A stretch of DNA of 64,000 nt, from NCBI GenBank assembly GCA_963731035.1, contig CAVSUY010000017.1, forward strand, positions 124,001 to 188,000. The letters are read 5' to 3'. The DNA comes from JAANXG01 sp963731035 (GTDB lineage: Bacteria > Pseudomonadota > Gammaproteobacteria > Arenicellales > JAANXG01). This document shows, piece after piece, positions 48,337 to 57,562 of the stretch. A program made the translations under genes and the position numbers. Position 1 is the stretch's first letter; the number at the start of each line of letters is the position of its first letter. The notes beneath the pieces are model-generated. The model saw only the letters and a program-made list of their open reading frames with translations, made no database searches and was not told where the DNA came from.

Positions 48337-49596
48337 TCAACTCAACATGCGTTGGGCGACGCGCAGCGCCTCGATCAGGGCGTCGGCGTCGGCGTGGTTG
48401 TTGTACATCGCGAACGACGCCCGGGCGGTGCCCGGTACCCGGAAATGCTGCATCACCGGCATGGCGCAGTGGTGGCCCGTCCGGATCGCGATGCCCTGGT
48501 GATCCAGTATCGTGCCGATATCGCTGGGATGAGCGTCGCCCAGAAGGAACGACAATATGCTGCACTTATTCGATGCGGTCCCGATGATACGGGCACCGTC
48601 CAGCTCTGAAAACCGCTGGGTTGCGTAGTCGAAGACCTCGTGTTCGTGGACCCGGATGGCATCCAGGCCAACGCCCCGCACGTAGTCGATGGCGGCACCG
48701 AATCCGACCGCACCGGCGATATTGGGTGTGCCCGCCTCGAACTTATATGGCAGCCGGTTGTAGGTCGTTTTCTCGAAAGACACGTGCTCGATCATGTCGC
48801 CGCCCCCCTGGTAAGGCGGCATTTCCTCGAGCAGCTCGCGGCGGCCGTACAGGGTGCCCATCCCGGTGGGGCCGAAGACCTTGTGCGACGACATGGCGTA
48901 GAAGTCACAGCCCAGGGCGCGGACGTCGATGGGGACATGGGCTGCCGCCTGTGCGCCGTCCACGATCACCACCGCGCCCACTGCGTGGGCCGCCTTGACG
49001 AGGTCGGCCACCGGATTGATGGTGCCCAGTGCATTGGACACATGGGCGACGCCGACGATTCGGGTGCGGTCCGTCAGCAGCCGCTGATATTCCTCGACAA
49101 TCAACTCGCCCGCCTCGTTGATGGGCGCCACCTTCAACACGGCACCGGTCTGGCTGCAAAGCAGCTGCCAGGGAACGATATTGGAGTGGTGCTCCATTTC
49201 CGTAATGAGGATCTCGTCACCGGCCTCGAGCCGCGGGCGGCCATAACTCTGGGCCACCAGGTTGACGGCCTCAGTGGTGCCTCGGGTAAAGACGACCTCG
49301 GCGATATCCGAGGCGTTAATGAAGTCGCGCACTTTCTCGCGCGCGCCTTCGAACGCGGCGGTCGCCCGTTCGCTCAGCTCATGGACGCCACGGTGCACGT
49401 TGGCGTTGTTCCGCATGTAGTAGCCCGCCACCGTGTCGATCACAGACTGCGGCTTCTGGGTGGTGGCGCCGTTGTCCAGGTAGACCAGCGGCTTGCCATG
49501 CACCGACTGGCGCAGTATCGGGAAATCGCCGCGTACCCGTTCGACATCCAGCGGTGGGGGCGTCACTACCGGCTCGGCGCCTTGGGTGCTGCTCAT
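48337..49596 (-). CDS. sufS: SufS cysteine desulfurase
   Basis: The 419-residue group II desulfurase takes sulfur from cysteine. The PLP lysine lies in FYAMSSHKVFGPTGMG, the PLP-aspartate in VVIVDGAQAAAH, and the active-site cysteine in IRTGHHCAMPVM. The N-terminal acidic tail is variable. It overlaps sufD by four bases (ATGA). No sufE or sufU gene is in view; the sulfur acceptor is therefore encoded elsewhere. Confidence 0.95.
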   Translation of the reverse strand: MSSTQGAEPVVTPPPLDVERVRGDFPILRQSVHGKPLVYLDNGATTQKPQSVIDTVAGYYMRNNANVHRGVHELSERATAAFEGAREKVRDFINASDIAEVVFTRGTTEAVNLVAQSYGRPRLEAGDEILITEMEHHSNIVPWQLLCSQTGAVLKVAPINEAGELIVEEYQRLLTDRTRIVGVAHVSNALGTINPVADLVKAAHAVGAVVIVDGAQAAAHVPIDVRALGCDFYAMSSHKVFGPTGMGTLYGRRELLEEMPPYQGGGDMIEHVSFEKTTYNRLPYKFEAGTPNIAGAVGFGAAIDYVRGVGLDAIRVHEHEVFDYATQRFSELDGARIIGTASNKCSILSFLLGDAHPSDIGTILDHQGIAIRTGHHCAMPVMQHFRVPGTARASFAMYNNHADADALIEALRVAQRMLS

Positions 49597-50948
49597 ATTA
49601 TTTCCTCCAGGTCGGCGACGCTGAACATCTTGCTTGTCAGAGCGTGCTCGATGTAGCTCTTCAGCGGCGTCAGATCGAATCTGTCGATGACCTCGTTGGC
49701 GAAGGCGAAGGTCAACAAGCTGCGGGCCGTTTGCTCGCTCACGCCGCGCGTGCGCAGATAGTAGAGCGCCTCGTCGTCCAGCTGACCGACGGTGGCGCCG
49801 TGGGAGCAGGCCACGTCGTCGGCATAGATCTCGAGTTGCGGCTTGGTGTCTACCTCGGCGTCGCGCGACAGCAGCAGGTTCTTGTTCTGCTGGCGGGCGT
49901 CGCTTCTTTGGGCGTCCGGGTGGACGATGACACGGCCGTGGAACACGGCGCGGGACCGCCCGTCCAGCACACCCTTGTAGAATTCATTGCTGGCGGTGTC
50001 CGGGACCAGGTGGTCGACCCTGGTGTGGTTGTCGATATGCTGTCGGCCGTTCGACACGTAGACGCCATTGAGGCTGCAGGAGGCCTCCGCTCCTGCCAGA
50101 CGGACGCGTATGTCCGTGCGGGCGATGGCGCCGCCCAGGGCGATGTTGTGCGTCGCAACCTGCGAGCCCGCCTGCTGCTCGATGAGCCAGCTTCCGATGT
50201 GGTAGCCGCGGGTGCTCTCCTGTTGCACTTTGTAATGCTCCACGCGGGAGCCGGGCCCGGCGAAGACTTCCGTGATGGCATTGGTCAGGTAGCGAGTGGC
50301 ATGTATGGATACGTATCGTTCGACCAGCGTGAACGATGATCCTCGACCCGCCACCACCAGGTGGCGCGGCTGGGACACGATCTCCTCGGACTCGCTGCGC
50401 TGGACGCAGCACAGCTCGATGGGCTTGTCGATGCGACAGCCGTCGGGCACGATCACGACGATGCCGTCCTGCAGGAAGGCGGAATTGAGAGCGCGGAAGC
50501 CATGCTCGACCTCAGCGGCCAGACGACCCAGCCACGGCTGCACCAGCGCGGGCTCCTCGTTGATTATCTGGGCAAGACCGCTGACCCGCACGCCTTTGCC
50601 GAGAGATACGGTGCTCGAAAGTCCCGGTTCGAAACGGCCGTCCACCAGCACGACGCGATGCGTATCCAGGCCCGGCACGTCGAACCGGTCCAGGTCCTTC
50701 GCCGTGAGGGTGCCGCTTGCGGAGGCCGGCGCATACACGTGCTTCGAGATGGGTCTGACGCTGGTGTACTTCCAGTTCTCGTCACGCAGGGTGGGCAGGC
50801 CGAGTTCCTCGAAGCGGCGCGCGTTGTCGCGGCGCAGCGCGTCGATCCAGTCCAGACCGGCGCCCGGAAGCTCCAGGCCCTCGCGGGCCGCCAGGAGTTT
50901 TTCGACCTTCACGGGGTTGATCCGCACGGGCTCCTTCTGAAGGCTCAT
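49593..50948 (-). CDS. sufD: SufD, Fe-S cluster scaffold subunit
   Basis: The 451-residue protein is half of the SufBC2D complex. RDENWKYTSV near the N-terminus, KVQQESTRGYHIGSWLIEQQ and the C-terminal DDVACSHGATVGQLDDEALYYLRTRG are conserved. It contacts the ATPase SufC. It starts just before sufC ends (1 base gap) and overlaps sufS. Confidence 0.94.
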   Translation of the reverse strand: MSLQKEPVRINPVKVEKLLAAREGLELPGAGLDWIDALRRDNARRFEELGLPTLRDENWKYTSVRPISKHVYAPASASGTLTAKDLDRFDVPGLDTHRVVLVDGRFEPGLSSTVSLGKGVRVSGLAQIINEEPALVQPWLGRLAAEVEHGFRALNSAFLQDGIVVIVPDGCRIDKPIELCCVQRSESEEIVSQPRHLVVAGRGSSFTLVERYVSIHATRYLTNAITEVFAGPGSRVEHYKVQQESTRGYHIGSWLIEQQAGSQVATHNIALGGAIARTDIRVRLAGAEASCSLNGVYVSNGRQHIDNHTRVDHLVPDTASNEFYKGVLDGRSRAVFHGRVIVHPDAQRSDARQQNKNLLLSRDAEVDTKPQLEIYADDVACSHGATVGQLDDEALYYLRTRGVSEQTARSLLTFAFANEVIDRFDLTPLKSYIEHALTSKMFSVADLEEII

Positions 50949-50949
50949 A

Positions 50950-51714
50950 TCAGGCGGCCGCTCCCGGGGCGCTCAGGTCCCGTATCCAGCCGTAGCCTTC
51001 CTTCTCCAGTTCGTGGGCAAGGTTCTTGTCGCCGGACTTCACGATCCGGCCGCCAGCGAGGACGTGAACAAAGTCGGGAACGACGTAGTCGAGCAGACGC
51101 TGGTAGTGGGTCACCACGATCATGGAACGGTCTTCCCGGCGCAGTGCGTTGACGCCGTCGGCGACGATCTTCAGGGCGTCGATGTCCAGGCCCGAGTCGG
51201 TCTCGTCCAGAATCGCCAGCTTCGGCTCCAGGACCGCCATCTGGAAGATCTCGTTGCGTTTCTTTTCGCCGCCCGAAAAGCCTTCGTTGACGGCGCGTTG
51301 CAGAAATTCCTCCTTCATGTCGACCAGCTTGAGCTTCTCCTTCACCATCTTGAGAAACTCAGCCGCGGCCATCTCCTTCTCGCTGTTGTGCTTGCGACGC
51401 GCGTTGACCGCGGCCTTGAGCAGGTAGATGTTGCTCACGCCGGGAATTTCCACCGGGTACTGAAAAGCCAGGAACAGGCCCTTGCAGGCCCGTTCGTCGG
51501 GCGACAGCTCGAGCAGGTTTTCTCCGAGGTACTGAATCCCGCCCTCGGTGACCGCGAACTTGTCGCGTCCGGCCAGGACGTTCGCCAGCGTGCTCTTGCC
51601 GGATCCGTTGGGACCCATGATGGCGTGCACCTCGCCGTCGCCGATCTCCAGGTCTATGCCCTTGAGGATCGGTTTGTCGTCTACGCTGACGTGCAGGTTG
51701 TTGATGGACAGCAT
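50950..51714 (-). CDS. sufC: SufC, Fe-S assembly ATPase
   Basis: The 254-residue ATPase has Walker A (IMGPNGSGKSTLANVLAG), signature FSGGEKKRNEIFQMA, Walker B (LAILDETDSGLDIDALK) and the H-loop (VVTHYQRLLDYV). It powers the SufBCD scaffold. It is separated from sufB by 273 bases that contain a palindromic repeat element, an unusual interruption of this operon. Confidence 0.96.
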   Translation of the reverse strand: MLSINNLHVSVDDKPILKGIDLEIGDGEVHAIMGPNGSGKSTLANVLAGRDKFAVTEGGIQYLGENLLELSPDERACKGLFLAFQYPVEIPGVSNIYLLKAAVNARRKHNSEKEMAAAEFLKMVKEKLKLVDMKEEFLQRAVNEGFSGGEKKRNEIFQMAVLEPKLAILDETDSGLDIDALKIVADGVNALRREDRSMIVVTHYQRLLDYVVPDFVHVLAGGRIVKSGDKNLAHELEKEGYGWIRDLSAPGAAA

Positions 51715-51824
51715 CTATAAACTCCGTACTACTTTGATATTTCGTATGTCGGATGTCGCGCTTCCGGCTCTCCTGCCTCCAGCGGCACTGGTACGTCCAG
51801 GTACGTCGGAATCCCTGCCTAGAG

Positions 51825-51982
51825 CGTCATTGCGAGGCGGCGTGAGCCGCCGCGGCATTCCGGGGCCAACAGGCTCCGGATCGCCAGTTCCCCGGTGCCA
51901 CAGCGCCGGTTTCCCGGGAAAGCCCCATCCATGCGAGGCGCCAAACCCAGGATTGCTTGGTCGCTCTGCTCCTCGCAATGAC
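51825..51982. repeat. Palindromic CGTCATTGCGAG repeat between sufB and sufC
   Basis: The element starts CGTCATTGCGAG (51825-51836) and ends CTCGCAATGACG (51971-51982), perfect 12-base inverted ends. Sequence beginning with these ends and containing GATTGC-TTGGTCGCTC-type inner parts (51952-51970) is a widespread bacterial intergenic repeat that looks like a non-autonomous mobile element. It lies within the suf operon, so it is transcribed with it. No gene is encoded. Confidence 0.8.
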
Positions 51983-51987
51983 GGGCG

Positions 51988-53430
51988 TTACCCGATCGCG
52001 CCTTCAAGGCTCACCTCCAACAACTTGCGGGCCTCGACGGCGAACTCCATGGGCAACTCCCGGAAGACTTCCTTGCAGAAGCCGTTGACGATCAAAGACA
52101 CCGCTTCCTCTTCACTCAGTCCCCGCTGCATGCAGTAGAACAACTGGTCCTCGCTGATCTTGGAGGTAGTCGCTTCGTGCTCGATGCGGGCGGTGGGGTT
52201 CTTCGATTCCAGGTATGGAAACGTGTGCGCGCCGCAGCGGTCGCCGATCAGCAGCGAGTCGCACTGCGAGTAGTTGCGCGCGTTCTCCGCGCTCTTGAGC
52301 ATCTTCACCAGGCCCCGGTACGCGTTTTGGCCGCGGCCCGCGGAGATGCCCTTGGAAATGATCGTGCTGCGCGTGTTCCTGCCAACGTGGATCATCTTGG
52401 TGCCGGTATCCGCCTGCTGCAGGTTGTTGGTCAGCGCCACGGAATAGAACTCTCCTACCGAGTTGTCGCCTTCCAGCACTACGCTCGGATACTTCTGGGT
52501 AATGGCCGAGCCGGTCTCGATCTGGGTCCAGGAAATCTTGGAGTTCGCCCCCCGGCAGGCACCTCGCTTGGTGACCAGGTTGTACACGCCGCCGCGCCCC
52601 TGCTCGTCGCCGGGGTACCAGTTCTGCACCGTGGAGTACTTGATCTGGGCGTTCTCCTTCGCCACCAGTTCCACCACCGCGGCATGCAGCTGATTCTGAT
52701 CGCGCATCGGCGCGGTGCAGCCTTCGAGGTAGCTGACGTAGGCGCCATCCTCGGCGACGATCAGGGTGCGCTCGAACTGGCCGGTGTTCATCTCGTTGAT
52801 GCGGAAATACGTCGACAGCTCCATCGGACAGCGCACGCCCTTGGGGATGTAGACGAACGAGCCGTCGCTGAACACCGCCGAGTTGAGAGCGGCGAAGTAG
52901 TTGTCGGCGGCCGGAACGACGCTGCCGATGTACTCGCGCACCAGCTCCGGGTACGACTGCAGCGCCTCGGAGATGGCGCAGAAGATGACGCCGGCGTCGG
53001 CGAGTTTCTCGCGGAACGTGGTAGCCACCGATACGCTGTCGAACACCGCATCGACGGCGACGCCGGCCAGCGCTTTCTGCTCGTCAAGCGGAATGCCGAG
53101 CTTCTCGTAGGTTTCGAGCAGCTTGGGGTCCACTTCGTCCAGGCTCTTGGGGCGTTCGCCGCGGGGCGCGGAGAAGTAGCTGATGGACTGGTAGTCGATC
53201 TTCGGAAAGCGCAAGTGCGCCCAGCGCGGCTCTTCCATCTGCTGCCAGCGGCGGAAGGCCTCCAGCCGCCACTCGGTCATGAAATCCGGTTCTTCCTTCT
53301 TGCGGGAGATGGCTCGCACGACGTCCTCGTCGAGCCCGGGAGGAAACGTGTCCGAATCGATTTCGGTGACGAAGCCTTCCTTGTACTCGCGCTTGACGAG
53401 TTTTTCGATGTCCTGTTGTGCGGCACTCAT
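51988..53430 (-). CDS. sufB: SufB, Fe-S cluster scaffold subunit
   Basis: The 480-residue protein contains KEEPDFMTEWRLEAFRRWQQ, YIPKGVRCPMELSTYFRIN, QNWYPGDEQGRGGVYNLVTKRG and the C-terminal SEEEAVSLIVNGFCKEVFRELPMEF, all conserved in SufB. It holds the nascent cluster with SufC and SufD. It is the first structural gene of the operon, 15 bases after the iscR-like gene. Confidence 0.96.
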   Translation of the reverse strand: MSAAQQDIEKLVKREYKEGFVTEIDSDTFPPGLDEDVVRAISRKKEEPDFMTEWRLEAFRRWQQMEEPRWAHLRFPKIDYQSISYFSAPRGERPKSLDEVDPKLLETYEKLGIPLDEQKALAGVAVDAVFDSVSVATTFREKLADAGVIFCAISEALQSYPELVREYIGSVVPAADNYFAALNSAVFSDGSFVYIPKGVRCPMELSTYFRINEMNTGQFERTLIVAEDGAYVSYLEGCTAPMRDQNQLHAAVVELVAKENAQIKYSTVQNWYPGDEQGRGGVYNLVTKRGACRGANSKISWTQIETGSAITQKYPSVVLEGDNSVGEFYSVALTNNLQQADTGTKMIHVGRNTRSTIISKGISAGRGQNAYRGLVKMLKSAENARNYSQCDSLLIGDRCGAHTFPYLESKNPTARIEHEATTSKISEDQLFYCMQRGLSEEEAVSLIVNGFCKEVFRELPMEFAVEARKLLEVSLEGAIG

Positions 53431-53445
53431 TTAAACTTGACTCAC

Positions 53446-53952
53446 TTAACTTTGATTGGCGGCGTGTTGCCTGGTGTGTGCAATTTCGTTGACCGCGATG
53501 CAGACATCCCGGCCGTTGCGCGTATCCTGGCGTTGAGCCACCTGACGCACCTTGGGCCAGCCGATAACATCGCGCAGGGTGATGCCGGCCAGGAACGCAT
53601 GCAACTGGTCGCTCAGATCTTCCCACAGCTGGTGGGTCAGGCACCGCTCTCCCTTGTCGCAATTTTCGTTGCCCCGGCAATTGGTGATGTCCACCCGCTC
53701 GTCCACCGCCGAGATAATGGCGGCGATGGAGATGTCCTCCGGCGACTTGGCCAGGTGGTAGCCGCCGCCGGGGCCCCGGATGCCCCGCACCAACTCGGCG
53801 TGGCGCAGCTTTGCGAAGAGCTGCTCCAAGTAGGACAGGGAGATATGCTGGCTCTCCGCGATATCAGCCAATGCCACCGAGCCCCGGTCCTGGTGCAGGG
53901 CCAGGTCCAGCATGGCGGTCACGGCGTAACGGCCTTTCGTGGTCAATCGCAT
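53446..53952 (-). CDS. iscR: IscR/Rrf2-family Fe-S regulator
   Basis: The 168-residue protein starts at ATG 53952 (MRLTTKGRYAVTAMLDLAL). The winged helix includes ADIAESQHISLSYLEQLFAKLRHAELV and the wing GPGGGYHLA. Three cysteines in CRGNENCDKGERC have the 6-6 spacing of the [2Fe-2S] ligands of IscR. It lies immediately upstream of sufB on the same strand and under a clear sigma-70 promoter with nested inverted repeats, fitting autoregulation of the suf operon. The C-terminal tail after about residue 135 is longer than in E. coli IscR. Confidence 0.93.
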   Translation of the reverse strand: MRLTTKGRYAVTAMLDLALHQDRGSVALADIAESQHISLSYLEQLFAKLRHAELVRGIRGPGGGYHLAKSPEDISIAAIISAVDERVDITNCRGNENCDKGERCLTHQLWEDLSDQLHAFLAGITLRDVIGWPKVRQVAQRQDTRNGRDVCIAVNEIAHTRQHAANQS

Positions 53953-53963
53953 GGCAAAATCCC

Positions 53964-54009
53964 GACTAATTTCGTAGGTAATTCTACAAAAACCTACTGT
54001 ATTAGTCAA
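53964..54009 (-). promoter_or_regulatory. iscR-suf promoter with nested palindromic operator
   Basis: On the minus strand TTGACT (54009-54004) and TAGAAT (53986-53981) are separated by exactly 17 bases, a near-consensus sigma-70 promoter. It is embedded in a large dyad: GACTAAT (53964-53970) with ATTAGTC (54001-54007), and inside it GTAGGT (53974-53979) with ACCTAC (53992-53997). The dyad centre lies on the -10 box, so a bound regulator would block polymerase. IscR is the natural candidate. Confidence 0.75.
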
Positions 54010-54149
54010 GATTAGGGTGCCGGGAAAGCGCGGCCCCATTGGTTCCACACGAGCCGGGCGCAACGTTTTATACTCCGGGCCGGAGCGGTTCTCGACAACG
54101 GCCCTGTACATCCACCCCTCGGAATTGCCGAAAACCTCGGAGAATCAAG

Positions 54150-54671
54150 ATGTTGAAAGCACTTCAACTCGAACCGGAAAAATGCACTGGCTGCCTGCAA
54201 TGCGAGATGGCGTGCTCCTACGAGAACGAGGGGATATTCAACCCCGCAAAGTCCCGGATCAAGGTTTTCGGCTTCCATGACGAAGGCCGCTTCGCGCCGT
54301 ATACCTGCACGCAATGCGACGAAGCCTGGTGCATGCACGCCTGCCCGGTGGAAGCCATCGTGCTCAATCGGGAAACGGGCGCCAAGGAAGTGCTGGAAGA
54401 CGTCTGCGTGGGCTGCAAGGTGTGCACCATCGCGTGCCCTTTCGGCACCGTGAACTACAACTCCTCGAGCGGGAAAGTGATCAAGTGCGACCTGTGCGGC
54501 GGCGACCCTTGGTGCGCGAAAGCCTGTCCGACCGGTGCCATTACCTATGTGGACGCCGACAGCACCGGGCTGGACCGCATGCGGGCTTGGGCACAGCGCG
54601 GCATTCCCGCGCCGGGCGCCGTTGTCGAGGCACCGGCAGAGCGGGACGGCCGGTCCGGAGAGTCGGCGTGA
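54150..54671 (+). CDS. AorA-like polyferredoxin (four-cluster 4Fe-4S protein)
   Basis: The 173-residue protein starts at ATG 54150 with CGGAG upstream. It has four cysteine clusters: CTGCLQCEMAC, CTQCDEAWCMHACP, CVGCKVCTIACPFG and CDLCGGDPWCAKACP, the pattern of HycB/CooF/AorA-type electron-transfer subunits. The C-terminus has a proline and acid-rich tail. It overlaps the next gene region and is followed by an FAD-dependent oxidoreductase, as AorA and AorC partners of aldehyde:ferredoxin oxidoreductase are in known aor clusters. The large AOR subunit lies at 62217-64000. Confidence 0.88.
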   Translation: MLKALQLEPEKCTGCLQCEMACSYENEGIFNPAKSRIKVFGFHDEGRFAPYTCTQCDEAWCMHACPVEAIVLNRETGAKEVLEDVCVGCKVCTIACPFGTVNYNSSSGKVIKCDLCGGDPWCAKACPTGAITYVDADSTGLDRMRAWAQRGIPAPGAVVEAPAERDGRSGESA

Positions 54672-54738
54672 AGTCCACCCACTCGAACTCGCTCATCGCG
54701 CGGGTGAGTCATCTGCAACACCCTCGTGGGGAGGCGCC

Positions 54739-56017
54739 ATGCATCACGTCGTGATCGGCGCAGGTCCGGCGGGCGTGGTGGCGGCCGAGCACCTGCGCAA
54801 CTACGACCCTGGACTGCAGCATCACCATCGTCGGTGCCGAGGCCGAGCCGCCCTATTCGCGGATGGCCATCCCATACTACCTGGTAAGACAGGTCGGCGA
54901 GGAGGGTACCCACCTGAGAAAAACCCCGGGTCACTACGACCGGCTCGGGATCGAGGTCCGCCGCGGCCAGGCAAGCACGCTTGACACCAAGGCCGGCACT
55001 TGCATCCTCGACGGCGGCGGGTCGATCGACTACGACAAGCTGTTGATCGCCACCGGGGCCAGTCCGGTGACGCAGCCGATTCCGGGTACAGACCTCGACG
55101 GCGTGCACAATTGCTGGAACCTGTCCGACGCCCGGCAGATCATCCGCTACTGCGAGCCCGGAAAACGCATCGTTCTGATCGGCGCCGGGTTCATCGGCTG
55201 CATCATCCTGGAGGCGTTGGTGGCCAGCGGCGCCGAGGTTCACGTCGTGGAAATGGAGAACCGCATGGTGCCGCGCATGATGAACGACACCTCGGGCGGC
55301 CTGATCAAGCAGTGGTGCGAGCGCAAGGGTGTCACGGTGCTCACCTCCACACGCGTGGAGTCGGTCGAGAAGAAGGGGGACGCCCTGGCCGTTACTTTCG
55401 GCGGGGACGGGGCCGGCGCCATGGATGCAGACCTGGTGATCACCGCCACCGGTGTGGCCTCGAACATCGGCTTCGCGAAGGACAGCGGCATTGATGCCGG
55501 GGAGGGCCTGCTGGTCAACGACTATCTGCAGACCAGCTGCGAGAACGTGTATGCCGCGGGGGACTGCGCTCAGGGACGCGATTTTTCCACCGGCGGGTAC
55601 AGCGTTCAGGCGATTCAACCTACGGCGGTGGAGCATGGCCGCATCGCGGCACGCAATATGGCCGGCGGCCACGACGTACGCCATCCGGGCAACATCAACA
55701 TGAACGTCCTGGCGACCATGGGTCTTATATCGAGTTCCTTCGGACTGTGGATGGGCGTGGACGGCGGCGACAGTTCCGAGCTTCTCAACCCGCGGGAATT
55801 CAGGTATCTCAATCTGCAATTCGAGGACGATGTCGTCGTGGGGGCGTCAAGCCTCGGCCTGACCGAGCACGTCGGTGTCATCCGCGGCTTGATTCAAAAC
55901 AGGACCCGGTTGAGGGGCTGGAAGGAAGAGTTGAAGAGGAATCCCATGCGGCTAATGGATGCCTACATCGCAAATACCCAGGCGGTGGGACACAACGCCG
56001 GCATAACCGGCGTATAG
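54739..56017 (+). CDS. FAD/NAD(P)-dependent oxidoreductase, one frameshift
   Basis: ATG 54739 (GGGGAGG upstream) opens MHHVVIGAGPAGVVAAEHL, an FAD-binding loop. One extra base near 54811 breaks the frame; beyond it the sequence continues SRMAIPYYLVRQVGEEG to the end at TAG 56015-56017. The second dinucleotide motif is IVLIGAGFIGCIILEALV and the FAD motif VYAAGDCAQG. The class is that of nitrite reductase or rubredoxin reductase-like flavoproteins and the AorC subunit. A single-base insertion in such a conserved gene could be a sequencing error. Downstream of the polyferredoxin it is a plausible NADH-side partner. Confidence 0.82.
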
Positions 56018-56056
56018 ATTCTGAGCGTCACCTCGCCGTTTCGCATCAGCAATTCG

Positions 56057-56974
56057 GTGTCCCCGCACGCCTGGGGATTTCTCATCACGTTCGCGGGAGT
56101 CCTGGTCCTTTGCCCGGACACTTTGTTCATCCGCCTGATTCAGGCGCAGGGCGCCAGCGAGTGGTCAATCGTTTTCTGGCGAGGCCTGCTGACCGGTGTC
56201 GGCGTACTCGCGTTGTATCGCATCGTCGAAGGTGAGGGGTGGCTGAAGCGCTTTTTTGCCCTGGATCGATGGGTGGTGATCGTCAGCGTGACTTTGTCGG
56301 TCCAGGGGCTGACGTTCATCCTCTCGCTGGCGAACACCGCGGTTGCGAATACCCTGATCATCGTGGCCATCAGCCCGATGTTCACCGCGGTCTTTGCCTG
56401 GGCCTTCCTGAGTGAACGGCCACCGCTTCGGACCTGGCTGACCACCGCCGCGGCCCTGACGGGCATGCTGGTGATCTTCCATCACGACATCGGAAGCGGT
56501 TCCATCGTCGGCGATCTGCTGGCGCTGCTCACCGCGGCCGGCCTCGGAGTGGTGTTCGTGGTGGTGCGCCACCGGCGCACGGTGAACATGATGCCCGCCA
56601 TGTGCCTGGGCAAGCTCATGTCGGCCGTCGTCGTGTTGCCGCTGGCGGCGCCGTTCCAGATGAGCGGCATGGGCCTCGGCTTGATGTTCTTCCTGGGCCT
56701 GGTGCTGCTGCCGTTCTCCATGGCCATGCTCACCCTGGGTCCGAGATACATCCCCGCGCCGGAGGTGAGCCTGCTGCTGCTCACGGAGAGCGCACTTGCT
56801 CCGCTGATCGTGTGGGCGGTGATCGGAGAGACGGCTTCGCAGAGCACCGTCGTTGGCGGCGTGATCGTGCTCACCGCGCTGATGCTGAACGCAGCAACCG
56901 GCCTTTGGAAGGGCGATTTCGCGCCGCCGCCGCTGACCGATGAGCAGGCCGTGCCGTCAAACCATGGATTATAG
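56057..56974 (+). CDS. DMT-superfamily (EamA) transporter
   Basis: The 305-residue protein starts at GTG 56057 and has ten hydrophobic helices arranged as two EamA repeats. Conserved segments are VFWRGLLTGVGVLALYR, SLANTAVANTLIIVAISPMFTAVFAW and SLLLLTESALAPLIVWAVIGE. EamA exporters move small metabolites or amino acids. It lies between the oxidoreductase and MOSC genes. Its end overlaps a REP palindrome. Confidence 0.88.
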   Translation: MSPHAWGFLITFAGVLVLCPDTLFIRLIQAQGASEWSIVFWRGLLTGVGVLALYRIVEGEGWLKRFFALDRWVVIVSVTLSVQGLTFILSLANTAVANTLIIVAISPMFTAVFAWAFLSERPPLRTWLTTAAALTGMLVIFHHDIGSGSIVGDLLALLTAAGLGVVFVVVRHRRTVNMMPAMCLGKLMSAVVVLPLAAPFQMSGMGLGLMFFLGLVLLPFSMAMLTLGPRYIPAPEVSLLLLTESALAPLIVWAVIGETASQSTVVGGVIVLTALMLNAATGLWKGDFAPPPLTDEQAVPSNHGL

Positions 56975-57059
56975 GAGCGGCTTCAGCCGCGATCGCCGCG
57001 GCTAACGTCACTGTTTGGTGTGATTGCACAAATTCGGAAAATCGCGGCTGCACTGGGAC
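56969..57059. repeat. REP elements between DMT and MOSC genes
   Basis: A short palindrome, ATAGGAGCGGCTTCAGCCGC (56971-56990), and the end segment ATCGCGGCTGCACTGGGA (57042-57059) are the same sequences as in the long REP copies near trmL. The second half starts where the MOSC leader begins. Between them there is a non-conserved spacer. This fits a partial or split REP element. Confidence 0.7.
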
Positions 57060-57069
57060 GACAACGACC

Positions 57070-57549
57070 ATGACCGAGACTCTGCAGGATCTGATGAACA
57101 CGATGCCCCAGACGGGCACGGTGCGATGGATAAGCGTGCGTCCCGGGCGTCACGCACCGGTGGAGGTGCTCGAGCGGGTTGAGGCCGATGTGTCCCAGGG
57201 ACTGATAGGGGACCGCTATGCCGGACACAGCGGCGAGCGGCACGTTACGCTCATCCAGTGGGAACACCTGGCAGTGGTGGCGTCGGTGCTGGAACGGGAT
57301 GCCGTCGACCCGTCGCTGTTGCGGCGCAATATCGCAGTGGCGGGCATCAATCTGCTGGCTTTGAAGAACAGGCAGTTCACGATCGGCGGGGCCATGCTGG
57401 AGCACACCGGCCCGTGCGACCCGTGCTCTTTCATGGAGAAGGCTCTGGGAGCGGGCGGCTACAACGCGATGCGCGGCCACGGTGGGATCACCGCGCGGCT
57501 TATTCACGGCGGCGTCATCGCCCTGGGCGACCGGGTCGCCATGCTTTGA
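57070..57549 (+). CDS. MOSC-domain protein
   Basis: The 159-residue protein is a single MOSC domain. The conserved cysteine lies in EHTGPCDPCSFMEKAL, and GLIGDRYAGHSGERHVTLIQWE, RRNIAVAGINLL and GITARLIHGGVIALGDRV are family motifs. Members transfer sulfur to molybdenum cofactor or act in mARC-like enzymes. In this region it may serve the tungsten or molybdenum pterin cofactor of the nearby AOR. Confidence 0.88.
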   Translation: MTETLQDLMNTMPQTGTVRWISVRPGRHAPVEVLERVEADVSQGLIGDRYAGHSGERHVTLIQWEHLAVVASVLERDAVDPSLLRRNIAVAGINLLALKNRQFTIGGAMLEHTGPCDPCSFMEKALGAGGYNAMRGHGGITARLIHGGVIALGDRVAML

Positions 57550-57562
57550 GCGGGAAATGGCG

